Part shown: in pieces, positions 1-8,841 of the stretch | Layout of the letters: each line of letters begins with the position of its first letter | How positions within the stretch are numbered: position 1 is the stretch's first letter | Assembly (NCBI GenBank): GCA_035502775.1 | Contig: DATJUB010000011.1 | Span: 1 to 46,762, forward strand | From: 67-14 sp035502775 | Lineage (GTDB): Bacteria > Actinomycetota > Thermoleophilia > Solirubrobacterales > 70-9 | Direction: 5' to 3' | DNA: 46,762 nt | Notes under the pieces: model-generated | What the model was told of the DNA's origin: nothing | Seen by the model: the letters and a program-made list of their open reading frames with translations, nothing else | The model's database searches: none | Translations under genes and position numbers: made by a program

Positions 1-1
1 G

Positions 2-535
2 TCGGATGAGCAGTTCCAGGCGATGCTTGACATTCACACGGTCGTGCCGTTCCGGGTCGCGAGGGCTCTCGCTCCTTATTGGCGTGAGGCCGCGAAGGCG
101 GAGGCGGCGGAGGGCCGTGAGGTTTTTCGCAAGTTGATCAACGTCTCATCCGTTTCGGGCACGATGGGGAACGCCGGCCAGGCGAACTACAGTGCCGCGA
201 AGGCCGGGGTGGTCGGGTTGACGAAGACCCTCGCGAAGGAATGGGGCCAGTTCAAGATCAACGTGAACGCGGTCGCTTTCGGGTTCGTCGAAACCCGACT
301 GACCGCCTCCAAAGAAGCCGGCGAGACCGTCACCGGACCCGACGGGGAAGTGATTCCTCTGGGGATCTCGGATCAGCTTCGGGCGATGGCGCCGACCGCG
401 ATCGCTCTCGGTCGGGCGGCGGCTCCCCAGGAGGCGGCGGCACCGGTCATGTTCCTCGCCTCGGGTCTGTCGAACTACGTGCAGGGCCAGGTCCTGAACG
501 TCACCGGCGGATCGTTCGGCGGCATGAACAGCTGA
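2..535 (+). CDS. SDR-family oxidoreductase (3-oxoacyl-ACP reductase-like), 5' truncated
   Basis: This is the C-terminal part of a short-chain dehydrogenase/reductase. The frame is open from base 2 to the stop at 533-535, so the N-terminal NAD(P)-binding half lies outside the window. The catalytic serine region (INVSSVSG) is followed by the YSAAK motif, which supplies the active-site Tyr and Lys. The ending VTGGSFGG is typical of FabG-like enzymes, which reduce 3-oxoacyl thioesters or related ketones with NADPH. The nearest neighbour is an acyl-CoA dehydrogenase transcribed toward it, which fits fatty-acid metabolism, but the true substrate cannot be told from this fragment. Family assignment is firm; the specific reaction is inference. 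Confidence 0.88.
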   Translation, partial: SDEQFQAMLDIHTVVPFRVARALAPYWREAAKAEAAEGREVFRKLINVSSVSGTMGNAGQANYSAAKAGVVGLTKTLAKEWGQFKINVNAVAFGFVETRLTASKEAGETVTGPDGEVIPLGISDQLRAMAPTAIALGRAAAPQEAAAPVMFLASGLSNYVQGQVLNVTGGSFGGMNS

Positions 536-546
536 CTTTCAAACTT

Positions 547-594
547 GGCGGGCGTCGCGAGGATCCCTCTCTCCCGTTCCTCGCGACGCCTGCC
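547..594. terminator. Bidirectional hairpin terminator between convergent genes
   Basis: The arms at 547-563 and 578-594 are complementary over 17 bases with one G-T wobble, and the loop is 14 bases. The hairpin sits 11 bases after the SDR stop codon and 3 bases after the stop of the convergent acyl-CoA dehydrogenase. There is no strong U tract, which is common for actinobacterial terminators. Confidence 0.75.
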
Positions 595-596
595 GG

Positions 597-2426
597 CTAG
601 AAGCCTTCTTCGCTCAGCTCCATCACGTCGTTGTCGATTCCCTCGATGACCGTACGGGCTGAGCTCAGCTTCGGCAGCATGTTCCGGGCGAAGAACTCGG
701 CCGCGGCGACCTTGCCCTCGTAGAAGGCGCGATCGGCGTCTGACTTGGCGGAATCGACCGCCGCCGCGGCGACCTTGGCCTGGCGCAGCAGCAGCCAGCC
801 GATCATCAGATCGCCGAAGGCCATCAGGAAGGAGACCGAACCCAGGCCGACCTTGTAGACGCTCTTGGGATCGTCCTGCGCCCCGAACAGGTAGCCGGTG
901 AGCGTGGCGCTCATTCCCCGGACGTCTTCGAGCGCCTGGGCGAGCAGAGCCAGCTCCCGGCTGAAGGTGCCGTCGTCGTCGGCGATCAGCGCCTCCATCC
1001 TCGAGAAGAGGTGGTTCATCGCGGTCGAGTCGTCCCGGATCACCTTGCGGAAGAAGAAGTCCTGCGCCTGGATCGCGGTGGTGCCCTCGTAGAGGCTGTC
1101 GATCTTCGAGTCCCGGATGTACTGCTCGATCGGGTAGTCCTGCAGGAAGCCGGAACCGCCGTATGTCTGCAGCGATTCGGTCAGGACCTCATATGAGCGC
1201 TCGGAGCCGACGCCCTTGACGATCGGCAGGAGGAAGTCGTTGATCCGTTCGGCCAGCTCGGCGTCGACGTCGTCGACGTTTCTGGCCGAGACCTCGTCCT
1301 GATGGGCGGCCGCGTAGAGATACACGGCGCGAAGGCCCTCGGCGTATGCCTTCTGGGTCATCAGCGCCCGGCGTACGTCGGGGTGGTGGATGATCGTGAC
1401 CCGCGGCGCGGTCTTGTCCATGATCTGGGTGAGGTCGGCTCCCTGGACCCGCTCCTTGGAGTACTCCAGCGCGTTGAGGTAGCCGGTGGAGAGGGTCGCG
1501 ATCGCCTTGGTTCCGACCATCATGCGTGCGAACTCGATCACCTTGAACATCTGGCTGATGCCCTTGTGGACGTCGCCGACCAGCCAGCCCTTGGCCGGAA
1601 CGCCATGCGCACCGAAGGTCAGGTCGCAGGTGGCCGATGCCCGCAGGCCCATCTTGTGCTCGAGGTTCGTGACGAAGGCGCCGTTCCGTTCACCGGGTTC
1701 GCCGGTCTCGGGGTCGAACAGGAACTTGGGCACGAGGAAGAGGCTGAGGCCCTTGGTGCCCGGGCCCGCGCCCTCGGGGCGGGCGAGTACGTAGTGAAGG
1801 ATGTTCTCGAACAGGTCGTCGGAATCACCCGAGGTGATGAAGCGCTTGTCGCCCTCGATGTGCCAGCTGCCGTCGGGCTGCTCGATCGCCTTGGTGCGGC
1901 CGGCTCCGACGTCGGATCCGGCGTCGGGCTCGGTCAGGACCATGGTCGCGCCCCAGTCCCGCTCTACCGCCAGTGCCGCCCAGCGCTGCTGTTCCTCGTT
2001 GCCGATCTCGGAGAGCAGGCTGGCGAACGAGGGTCCGGCGAGATAGAAGAATCCGGCGGGCAGGGCGCCGACTATGAACTCGTTGACCGCCCAGGCGACC
2101 ATCGGCGGGGCGGGCACGCCGCCGATCGCTTCGCTCAGGCCGAGGTTCAGCCAGCCGGCCTCGCCCCAGGTCCGGATCGATTCCTTGAAGTCCTCGGGCA
2201 GGGACACGACATGGGTGTCGGGATCGAAGGTCGGGGGGTTGCGGTCGGAGCTGACGAAGCTGTCGGTCATCGGGCCCTCGGCCAGGCGGGAGGCCTCGCT
2301 GAGCATCATGCGGACCGTGTCCCCGTCGAGGTCGCCGTAGGCGTCACCGGCGAGGACACCGTCCAGGTTCAGGACTTCGAAGAGGTTGAATTCGATATCG
2401 CGGACGTTGCTCTTGTAGTGACCCAT
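597..2426 (-). CDS. fadE5: Acyl-CoA dehydrogenase, FadE5-like
   Basis: A 609-residue FAD-dependent acyl-CoA dehydrogenase that would catalyse the first, alpha-beta desaturating step of beta-oxidation. The N-terminus MGHYKSNVRD and the total length match the mycobacterial FadE5 subgroup (about 611 residues), which carries an extra C-terminal domain compared with ordinary 380-residue enzymes. TEPDAGSD (165-172) is the flavin/substrate-binding signature. The Glu in YEGTT (residue 447) is at the position of the catalytic base. The start is supported by an AGGAGG sequence 4-5 bases upstream. FadE5 enzymes accept a broad range of chain lengths; that range is known for the family and only inferred here. 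Confidence 0.93.
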   Translation of the reverse strand: MGHYKSNVRDIEFNLFEVLNLDGVLAGDAYGDLDGDTVRMMLSEASRLAEGPMTDSFVSSDRNPPTFDPDTHVVSLPEDFKESIRTWGEAGWLNLGLSEAIGGVPAPPMVAWAVNEFIVGALPAGFFYLAGPSFASLLSEIGNEEQQRWAALAVERDWGATMVLTEPDAGSDVGAGRTKAIEQPDGSWHIEGDKRFITSGDSDDLFENILHYVLARPEGAGPGTKGLSLFLVPKFLFDPETGEPGERNGAFVTNLEHKMGLRASATCDLTFGAHGVPAKGWLVGDVHKGISQMFKVIEFARMMVGTKAIATLSTGYLNALEYSKERVQGADLTQIMDKTAPRVTIIHHPDVRRALMTQKAYAEGLRAVYLYAAAHQDEVSARNVDDVDAELAERINDFLLPIVKGVGSERSYEVLTESLQTYGGSGFLQDYPIEQYIRDSKIDSLYEGTTAIQAQDFFFRKVIRDDSTAMNHLFSRMEALIADDDGTFSRELALLAQALEDVRGMSATLTGYLFGAQDDPKSVYKVGLGSVSFLMAFGDLMIGWLLLRQAKVAAAAVDSAKSDADRAFYEGKVAAAEFFARNMLPKLSSARTVIEGIDNDVMELSEEGF

Positions 2427-2590
2427 GGGTCCTCCTGTTGGTTTCGCGATGAAAGGGCGGGCGGGGGATAGGCTAGATGTCTCGGGTCTTCGTGGCGCTC
2501 ACGCGCTCCGGTCCATTGCGGGCCGACCGATTATTCGGGGGTGTTCCAACGGTCTCCACCATTGAAAGATCCAACGAGACGGAGGACCAG

Positions 2591-2938
2591 ATGCTTCAGA
2601 GCTCAGATCGAATCGACAGTGCCCGCGCCGTTTTCGAGGCGTTCGCGGCGGATGACCGGATCATCGTCGAGGACCTGTTCGCTCCCGGGCTGACCTTCTT
2701 CAGTCCGCCCGACCCGGGTCTCGACCGCGAGGGCTATTTCGAACGCTGCTGGCCCGGGGCGGGCAGCCGCATGGAGTTCGAGTTCGTCCGGCTGATCGAG
2801 GCGGGCGACGAGGTCGTGGTCACCTATGAGGCCACCCGTCCCGATCAGAGCCGTTTTCGCAACACCGAGATCCTCACCTTCGAGGGGGACAAGATCATCA
2901 AGATCGAGGTCTATTTCGGCTGGGACCTGCCCACATGA
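2591..2938 (+). CDS. NTF2-like / SnoaL-like fold protein
   Basis: A 115-residue protein with the pattern of the NTF2-like superfamily: an N-terminal helix pair (IDSARAVFEAFAADD), then alternating strands ending in TFEGDKIIKIEVYFGW. These small cone-shaped proteins include ketosteroid isomerases, SnoaL cyclases and proteins of unknown function, and I cannot assign a reaction. An open frame extends upstream to 2477, but ATG 2591 is preferred because GGAGG lies five bases before it and the homologous fold begins there. Its stop is separated by one base from the stop of the convergent DUF2339 gene, so the two transcripts have almost no room for a terminator. Confidence 0.8.
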   Translation: MLQSSDRIDSARAVFEAFAADDRIIVEDLFAPGLTFFSPPDPGLDREGYFERCWPGAGSRMEFEFVRLIEAGDEVVVTYEATRPDQSRFRNTEILTFEGDKIIKIEVYFGWDLPT

Positions 2939-2939
2939 T

Positions 2940-5018
2940 CTAGGCGGGATCGCTCTCCTGCCGGCTCATCCATTGGTAGGCCAGGGCCGCCGCGAGGAGG
3001 GCCAGGCCGACCAGGATGAAGGAGATCATCCGTCCGGCCGAGCTCAGTGACGAAAGGTCGTAGAGCGTGATCTTGACCAGGGAGAGGACCAGCAGGACCA
3101 GTCCGGCCTTGCGCCAGTTGGGGCGGTGGCGCCGCAGCCCCGCGACGATCAGCGTGAGCCCGCAGAGAGCCCAGAGTGAGGACACGATCACCTGTCCCTG
3201 GGCGGTGCCCGGAAGGCCACCTTCGGTCTGGGCGGTTCCCTGGAACCCGTCGACGATCAGGGCCGAGATGATGTAGAGGACCAGGCCGAGCGCCGACCAG
3301 AGGGCCGGCTGGCGCCACTCGTCCGGCCCACGCAGATGGGCCACCGCGAGAACGGCCGCCAGGATCAGGCAGGAGATGGCCGCATCGAGAACCGACGGAA
3401 CACCGTCGATCAGGGCATCCGGCGGAATCGCGGTCAGCAGGATGAAGATGATCGCGGCCCCGCCGAAGATCAGGAACAGGACCTTGGTCCAGTCGCCCCG
3501 CGTCAGGACCATCGGCAGGCCCGCGGCGAGGGCGAGCGGCACCAGATTGACCACGCTTTCGGGGCTGACCAGGGCACCGGAGGTGAGCAGTCCCATGTAG
3601 GCGCAGACGGTCACGGCACCGGCCGCTCCCCATTGACGTTCGAGCCCATCCGGCCTCCAGGCCATCGCGATGAGCGGCAGCAGCAGCGGTGCGGTGATCG
3701 CCAGGTCCTTGGCCAACTCTTCGCTGCCATTCAGCAGCAGCTCGAACGGGACCTCGATGCCGACGACGATCGCGGCGAGACAGAGGGCGGCGTAGCCGAC
3801 CCAGCGCTGCCACCCGGTGCGGCCGAAGGCGATCAGGCAGGCAGCCTGGGTCGACCACGCCGCCGACAGCAGCGGACCGTCCTCGAAAAGGAATCCGAGC
3901 GCGACGGCGATTGAAGCGGAGGCGAGGGAGAAGGCGGTGATCGACAATGCCTGCCGGTCTCGCACCAAAGCGATCCACCACACGGCTCCGCCGATCGCGG
4001 CCGACACGGTGAACCAGGCCGCACCCCAGTCGGAGATCTCCAAACCGTCAGAACCTGAGACGAGGAACATGCCGAGTGCGGTTGCCGCCGCCACGAAGAC
4101 GCCGTAGGTGACCGGCTGGGTGTGCTCGGCTGCCTCGGGGTTCCGGAGCAGATGGCCGACCGAACCGGCGGCGCAGAGAAGCAGGGTCAGGGTCGCCAGG
4201 CCGAACGCGGCGATCGTACTGCCTCCCTCGGCATCGATCACGCAGGCGATGAGCGATCCGAGAAAGAGAGCCGCGGTCAGGGTGAAGGTGTTGCTCCACG
4301 GTTTGTGGATCGCGGCCGCGACCGCGACCATGAAAACGGGGATGAGGAAGGAGAGCAGCCCGACGTCATACGTCACTTCGAGCAGAAGTGGAGAGACGAG
4401 TGAGGTAGCGACTATCGCCCCAGCGACCACCTCGTTTCGCCAGCGCATTCCGAGCAGAACTCCGAAGATTCCGAGCAGACCGGAAAGGACCAGGGCGATG
4501 GTCGGGTCGATCAGGTCGTAGAGGCGGGTCGCCGCGACCAGAGCCAGGAAGAGGCCCCCGGTGCCGGCCACCGCCAGCGCCTGGGGAGGAGCTCCCGCCC
4601 GGCGGCGTTCCTGGATGAAGGCTCCGGCTCCGACCAGGCAGAGCGAGAAGATCGCGGCGCCCGTCACCCGCAGGCTTTCGCTGATCCAGCCGTTCGAGAT
4701 TCCGTAGGAGACGAGGAAGACCAGTCCGATCAGGACCGCGATCGCCCCGGCCACCGCGAGGTTTCGGGGGCTCAGCACATCCTCCAGGGTCAATCGGACA
4801 CGAGGTTCGGCCGCCGGAACCCAGGCCGGGGGCGCCGAGTGGGTTCCGGTGATCATTGGCCCGGGGGCCGCCGGGGCGGGGGTCGGGATCGGTGCCGGTG
4901 CCGGTGCCGGAACTGTCCTGGCCGGCGTGGCCCTTGCGCGCTCCCCCCGGATCTCGGCAATCTCGGACTCCAGATCGCGGACTCTCCGTTCCAACACATC
5001 CATGCGTTCTTCGCTCAT
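2940..5018 (-). CDS. DUF2339 polytopic membrane protein
   Basis: A protein of about 692 residues with the DUF2339 layout. The N-terminus is a short coiled coil (MDVLERRVRDLESEIAEIRG), followed by a Pro/Ala-rich linker to about residue 75. The rest is a long membrane region with more than fifteen hydrophobic segments. The motif LSPRNLAVAGAIAVLIGLVF opens the membrane part and is typical of the family. Function is unknown. ATG 5042 is an alternative start eight codons earlier; I chose 5018 because the coiled coil then starts at residue 1, but neither start has a convincing ribosome-binding site. Nothing in the neighbourhood points to a specific job. Confidence 0.85.
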   Translation of the reverse strand: MSEERMDVLERRVRDLESEIAEIRGERARATPARTVPAPAPAPIPTPAPAAPGPMITGTHSAPPAWVPAAEPRVRLTLEDVLSPRNLAVAGAIAVLIGLVFLVSYGISNGWISESLRVTGAAIFSLCLVGAGAFIQERRRAGAPPQALAVAGTGGLFLALVAATRLYDLIDPTIALVLSGLLGIFGVLLGMRWRNEVVAGAIVATSLVSPLLLEVTYDVGLLSFLIPVFMVAVAAAIHKPWSNTFTLTAALFLGSLIACVIDAEGGSTIAAFGLATLTLLLCAAGSVGHLLRNPEAAEHTQPVTYGVFVAAATALGMFLVSGSDGLEISDWGAAWFTVSAAIGGAVWWIALVRDRQALSITAFSLASASIAVALGFLFEDGPLLSAAWSTQAACLIAFGRTGWQRWVGYAALCLAAIVVGIEVPFELLLNGSEELAKDLAITAPLLLPLIAMAWRPDGLERQWGAAGAVTVCAYMGLLTSGALVSPESVVNLVPLALAAGLPMVLTRGDWTKVLFLIFGGAAIIFILLTAIPPDALIDGVPSVLDAAISCLILAAVLAVAHLRGPDEWRQPALWSALGLVLYIISALIVDGFQGTAQTEGGLPGTAQGQVIVSSLWALCGLTLIVAGLRRHRPNWRKAGLVLLVLSLVKITLYDLSSLSSAGRMISFILVGLALLAAALAYQWMSRQESDPA

Positions 5019-5077
5019 GAGCACCCATATTCCAGTGACCATCCCTGGTTACATGAGCGTTGTATGAAAATAGTCAG

Positions 5078-5114
5078 GGTTCGGTGAAGGGCTCGTTGAT
5101 CCCTTGAAAGAACC
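5078..5114 (-). terminator. Possible two-tier hairpin after the P450 gene
   Basis: Outer arms GGTTC/GAACC (5078-5082 with 5110-5114) enclose inner arms AAGGG/CCCTT (5087-5091 with 5101-5105). The structure starts 17 bases after the P450 stop, in the gap before the DUF2339 gene on the same strand. The internal loops make it weaker than the other hairpins in this window. Confidence 0.4.
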
Positions 5115-5131
5115 TGTCAGGGAGTGACTGT

Positions 5132-6439
5132 TCAGGCGGCGAAGCGCACTTCTCCGCCACGCTCGGGCGAGGACGTGATGAATCGCGAGACTGCCTTTTC
5201 GTCGGCGCCGACCGGCTCGAGCACCCCGGCCCGGGCCACCGTGCGCATCACCACTTCCATCTCGGCCATGGCGAACGAGAGGCCGATGCATCGCCTCACA
5301 CCACCGCCGAAAGGGATCCAGGTGTAGGTGCCCGGCTTCTCGCCGATCCAGCGTTCGGGCCGGAACTCGAGCGGATCGGTGTAGACGTCGTCGCGCCTGT
5401 GGACGAGGTAGATGCAGGGGGCCACGATGTCGCCCGGCTGGAACTCGTATCCGGCGATCTCGATCGGCTCGTTCACCCTGCGCAGGACGAAATCGAGGAC
5501 CGGCCTGAGGCGCAGCGCCTCGCGGGCGACCGCGGTCGTGTACTCGGTCTCATCGGTGAGGGATTCCCGATGCAGCTTGGCGGCGCCGTCGGGGGTGCGG
5601 GTCAGGCGCTCGAAGGCCCAGGCCAGCGCGGTCGCGGTCGTCTCGTGCCCGGCCACGATCAGGGTGACCAGCTCGTCCCGGATCTCGACATCGGTCATCG
5701 GCTTGCCGTCCTCGTCCCGGGCCGCGACCAGCATCGAGAGGATGTCGTCGCGCCGGTCGAGGTCGGTCGCGGCACGCCGTTCCGCGATCAGCTCATAGAG
5801 CGCGGCATCGAGCGGCGCCAGCACCGGGCGGTACATGCGCTTGATCAGCGGGTGCCGGGGACCGATCATCTGGGAGAGCACCAGCCGGAGACCGGAGGAG
5901 ATCCACTCGAGCATGTTCTTGGTCGCGTCCGCGAGACGATCATGCTGCTGTCCGGTGGCGGCCGTGCCCAGGACCACTTCGAGGATCACCTCGAGCGCGA
6001 TCTCCTGGCTCTGGTCACGGAGGATGAACGGGGTGCCGTGCGGGATGCTGTCCACCTGACGCTGGGCGATGCGTTCGATCGTCGCGGTCTGCGCGGCCAG
6101 CTTCTCCCCGTGAAAGGAGGGGAGCAGCAGTTTGCGCTGTCGCATGTGTTCGCCTTCGTCAAGCAGCAGCACCGAGTGGTCACCGAGCGCGGTGGCCAGG
6201 ATCTCGTTGCCCTTGCCGGCATGCATGACGGTCGGCGGCGCCGTGAATACCTGCTTCACCGCGTCGGGATGGGCGAGGATGTTCCACTTGTTCCGCCCGA
6301 GGTTCAGCTCGAACACGTCGCCGTAGCTGGAACGGGCCTCATCGAACATCGAGTTCTGGGCGTGAGCCAGCTTCCAAGCCTGAACCAACTTGGGCTTACG
6401 GACCTTCGGCGGCGCCTCGCCTGCTGCGTTGATGGCCAT
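5132..6439 (-). CDS. Cytochrome P450
   Basis: A 435-residue soluble P450 monooxygenase. The I-helix oxygen-binding motif AGHETTATAL, the K-helix ExxR in REALRLRP, and the heme loop PFGGGVRRCIG with the axial ligand Cys384 are all present. The N-terminus has no membrane anchor, as is usual for bacterial enzymes, which receive electrons from ferredoxins. The heme loop with GGGxRRC resembles CYP families active on fatty acids or terpenoids, but the substrate cannot be told. No ferredoxin or reductase gene is adjacent. A long inverted repeat lies 17 bases upstream of the start, inside the presumed 5' leader. Confidence 0.93.
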   Translation of the reverse strand: MAINAAGEAPPKVRKPKLVQAWKLAHAQNSMFDEARSSYGDVFELNLGRNKWNILAHPDAVKQVFTAPPTVMHAGKGNEILATALGDHSVLLLDEGEHMRQRKLLLPSFHGEKLAAQTATIERIAQRQVDSIPHGTPFILRDQSQEIALEVILEVVLGTAATGQQHDRLADATKNMLEWISSGLRLVLSQMIGPRHPLIKRMYRPVLAPLDAALYELIAERRAATDLDRRDDILSMLVAARDEDGKPMTDVEIRDELVTLIVAGHETTATALAWAFERLTRTPDGAAKLHRESLTDETEYTTAVAREALRLRPVLDFVLRRVNEPIEIAGYEFQPGDIVAPCIYLVHRRDDVYTDPLEFRPERWIGEKPGTYTWIPFGGGVRRCIGLSFAMAEMEVVMRTVARAGVLEPVGADEKAVSRFITSSPERGGEVRFAA

Positions 6440-6456
6440 GACCGCAGGTTACCGGT

Positions 6457-6505
6457 GTGTCGGGGGAGATCCGGCAGCAAATAGCTCCCGAATCTCCCCC
6501 GACAC
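6457..6505. repeat. Long inverted repeat with AAATA loop between divergent genes
   Basis: Arms 6457-6478 and 6484-6505 are 22 bases long with two mismatches, and the loop is AAATA (6479-6483). The repeat lies between the divergently transcribed P450 (start 6439) and acetyltransferase (start 6542) genes, so it is not at the end of either one and should fold in a 5' leader. The geometry closely matches three other hairpins in this window. Confidence 0.75.
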
Positions 6506-6541
6506 CCGATGAGAGGGCCGAGCCGGCGGTAGTCTCGGCTC

Positions 6542-6994
6542 ATGGTGAGGCGGGCCAATCCCGAGGACGCGCCGGTGATCGCGGGCATGCTCCACGACTT
6601 CAACGAGGAGTTCGAGGAGCCGACCCCCGGCCCCGGCGTGCTCGAGCCGCGGGTGCGCCGCTTCATCGAGGAGGACACGAAGATGTACCTGCTGGTCGGC
6701 GATGACCCGTTCGGTTTCGCCCAGATGGACTTCATCGCCTCGATCTGGGCAGACGAGCCGGTCGGTCACCTCGACGAGCTCTACGTCCGTCCCGGCCGCC
6801 GGGGCAAGGGCGCCGGCCGGGAGTTGATGAACGCGATCCTGGCCGACGCCCGCCGGCGCGGTGTGGCCGGGCTGGAGGTGGTGACCGGGGAGGACGACAC
6901 CGCCGCCCGCGGGCTCTATGAAAGCGCTGGTTTCGTCAATGAGATCGAAGGCGCCGACAACTCGCGCTCACTTTTCTACGAACTAACTTTCTGA
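6542..6994 (+). CDS. GNAT-family N-acetyltransferase
   Basis: A 150-residue GCN5-related acetyltransferase. The acetyl-CoA-binding motif A is clear (LDELYVRPGRRGKGAGRELM, about residues 78-97, with RGKGAG as the pyrophosphate loop), followed by the C-terminal GLYESAGF segment. Members transfer acetyl groups to amines of small molecules or proteins; the substrate is not predictable here. It is divergent from the P450 gene across the AAATA hairpin. Its stop codon lies 8 bases from the stop of the convergent ammonium transporter gene, and both stops fall in the small palindrome CTGAG-AATCGG-CTCAG (6991-7006). Confidence 0.87.
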   Translation: MVRRANPEDAPVIAGMLHDFNEEFEEPTPGPGVLEPRVRRFIEEDTKMYLLVGDDPFGFAQMDFIASIWADEPVGHLDELYVRPGRRGKGAGRELMNAILADARRRGVAGLEVVTGEDDTAARGLYESAGFVNEIEGADNSRSLFYELTF

Positions 6995-7002
6995 GAATCG
7001 GC

Positions 7003-8292
7003 TCAGTGAACCGCCTCGGTATCGAGCTCCGAGACGAGTTCCGCCTCCACCTTGGGGCCGACGCTGATCAGCAGGGCACCCTCGCCGGAGACGTAGGCCT
7101 GCTCGCCGTGCTGGGCGACGTCCATGCCGACCGCCTCCTCCCGCTCGGTGGCCCGCAGCGGGGTCACCGCTCCGACCAGGCGCAGGATCACGTAGGTCGA
7201 GACGAACGCATAGATCGGTGAGATCAGCACGGCCAATGCCTGATGCCCGAGCTGGGCCGGGTTGCCGTAGAACAGGCCGTCCGAGATCCCGTTCCAATCG
7301 GCCTGCGCGAAGAGACCGATGTAGAGGATGCCGAAGATGCCGGCGACACCGTGAGCGCCGAGCACGTCGAGCGTCTCGTCGACCCGGGTCCGTGGGCGCC
7401 AGACGATGATCAGGTAGCTGGGGATCGCCGCGATGAGGCCCAGCAGCATCGCCCACATCGGGCTGATGAAGCCGGCGGCCGGGGTGATCGCGACACAGCC
7501 GACCACGACCGCGGTGGCGGCGCCGACCGCCGTGACCTTGCCGCCCCGCGCCAGATCGAGCGCGAACCAGGCGACCAGGGTGCAGGCGGGAGCCAGCAGG
7601 GTGTTGGTGAAGGCGAGGATCCCGGCCTCGTTGGCGCCGATGCCGCTGCCTCCGTTGAATCCGAACCAGCCGAACCACAGCAGGCCGGCCCCGAGCAGCA
7701 CGAACACCGAGTTGTGGGGCAGAAGGGCCTGGCGTCCGTAGTCCTTCCGCGGTCCGATCAGCAGAGCGGCGGCCAGCGCCGAGAAGCCGGACGCCATCTC
7801 GACCGACACGCCCCCGGCGAAGTCGAGCGTTCCGGCTTCGGCCAGGAACCCGCCGCCGAACACCCAATGCGCCATCACCGGGTAGACCAGGGTGGACCAG
7901 AGGGCGACGAAGAGCATGTACGGGCCGAACCGGATCCGCTCGACCACGGCTCCTGAGACGAGCGCGACCGTGAGGATGCAGAAGCTTCCCTGGAAGACCA
8001 TGAAGAGCAGGTGGGGGATGGTCGTGCCCTCACGGGGGTCGAACCCGACCCCGTTGAGGAACGCGTACTCGAAACCGCCGATGAATCCGCCCTCACCTCC
8101 GAAGGCGAGGGAGTAGCCGATCACCGCCCACGAGATCGTCGCCACCCCGAGCGCGGCGATGCTCATCATGAAGGTGTTGAGGGTGTTCTTCGAGCGGATC
8201 AGTCCCGCGTAGAACAGGCCGAGGGCCGGGGTCATGAGAATGACCAGGGCTGTCGCCATCATCATCCAGGCTGTGTCTCCGGTGTCGATCAT
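7003..8292 (-). CDS. amt: Ammonium transporter, Amt/MEP family
   Basis: A 429-residue polytopic protein with about 11 hydrophobic segments and Amt signatures: GLFYAGLIRSKN near the N-terminus, DFAGG (157-161) and LGAHGVAGIFG (311-321). It would import ammonium through the inner membrane. The second pore histidine is present (His314). The first of the twin histidines is replaced by Glu165 in GGVSVEM, where E. coli AmtB has His168 in GGTVVHI. A Glu at this place is known in some fungal Mep proteins. The gene follows glnK with a 9-base gap, and AGGAG lies before its ATG. The pair is the classical arrangement in which GlnK gates Amt. Confidence 0.95.
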   Translation of the reverse strand: MIDTGDTAWMMMATALVILMTPALGLFYAGLIRSKNTLNTFMMSIAALGVATISWAVIGYSLAFGGEGGFIGGFEYAFLNGVGFDPREGTTIPHLLFMVFQGSFCILTVALVSGAVVERIRFGPYMLFVALWSTLVYPVMAHWVFGGGFLAEAGTLDFAGGVSVEMASGFSALAAALLIGPRKDYGRQALLPHNSVFVLLGAGLLWFGWFGFNGGSGIGANEAGILAFTNTLLAPACTLVAWFALDLARGGKVTAVGAATAVVVGCVAITPAAGFISPMWAMLLGLIAAIPSYLIIVWRPRTRVDETLDVLGAHGVAGIFGILYIGLFAQADWNGISDGLFYGNPAQLGHQALAVLISPIYAFVSTYVILRLVGAVTPLRATEREEAVGMDVAQHGEQAYVSGEGALLISVGPKVEAELVSELDTEAVH

Positions 8293-8301
8293 GTTTCGCT
8301 C

Positions 8302-8655
8302 CTACGACCCGACCGGGGTGACGGCGTCATCGTCGGTCTCGCCGGTGCGGACCCGGACCACGGCGTCGAGGGGCAGGACGAAAATCTTGCCGTCGCCCAC
8401 CTCGCCCGTCCGCCCGCCTTCGCTGAGTGCCTTGACCGCGTCGTCGACGAACTCGTCTGACATCGCGATCTCGAATCTCACCTTCTCGGAGAGGCCCATC
8501 CGCACGGTGGTGCCACGGTAGGTCTCGACCCTTTCGAGCTCGCCGCCGTGGCCCTGCACCTTGCTCATCGAGACACCGCGGATCTTGGCGCGGAACAGTG
8601 CTTCCAGCACATCGTTGGTCATCTCTGGTCGGACGATGCCGATCACGAGCTTCAT
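8302..8655 (-). CDS. glnK: P-II nitrogen regulatory protein without the T-loop tyrosine
   Basis: A 117-residue P-II protein. It aligns without gaps to E. coli GlnB through the T-loop: both have Y-R-G at 46-48, and the C-terminal motifs TGEVGDGKIFV and VRVRTGE are intact, so ATP/2-oxoglutarate binding is likely kept. The modified tyrosine (Tyr51) is Val51 here (YRGTTVRMGL), so uridylylation or adenylylation at that residue is impossible. The protein would bind and block Amt according to nitrogen and energy state. ATG 8655 is chosen because GGAGGAGAA lies just upstream; the longer reading frame lacks P-II similarity. It is the first gene of a glnK-amt operon. Confidence 0.93.
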   Translation of the reverse strand: MKLVIGIVRPEMTNDVLEALFRAKIRGVSMSKVQGHGGELERVETYRGTTVRMGLSEKVRFEIAMSDEFVDDAVKALSEGGRTGEVGDGKIFVLPLDAVVRVRTGETDDDAVTPVGS

Positions 8656-8841
8656 ATTCAGTTCTCCTCCATGACTGGGAAAGACCCGATCCGGACGAGA
8701 CCGGGGTGACGTACTCCCTGTCCGGAAGAGTATTGGCGCCATCGGCGGCGAATCGGGACCGGACCGGGCGCGCCGAATTCACAGCCACGGACCCTCGTCG
8801 CGCTATCCTCGACAGTGGAATTCAGCAACGAAGGGAACGTC

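Noticed and set aside
1302..2471. A 389-residue open frame antisense to the FadE5-like gene
   Set aside because: Low-complexity translation, no domain and full overlap with a well supported gene; similar antisense frames at 10745-12331 and 35380-36876 were dropped for the same reason.
6457..6505. Inverted repeat as an insertion-sequence end or MITE
   Set aside because: No transposase, no target duplication and no second copy of the stem sequence in the window.
6991..7006. Palindrome CTGAG-AATCGG-CTCAG over two convergent stops as a terminator
   Set aside because: A 5-bp stem is too short for a convincing terminator; probably chance.
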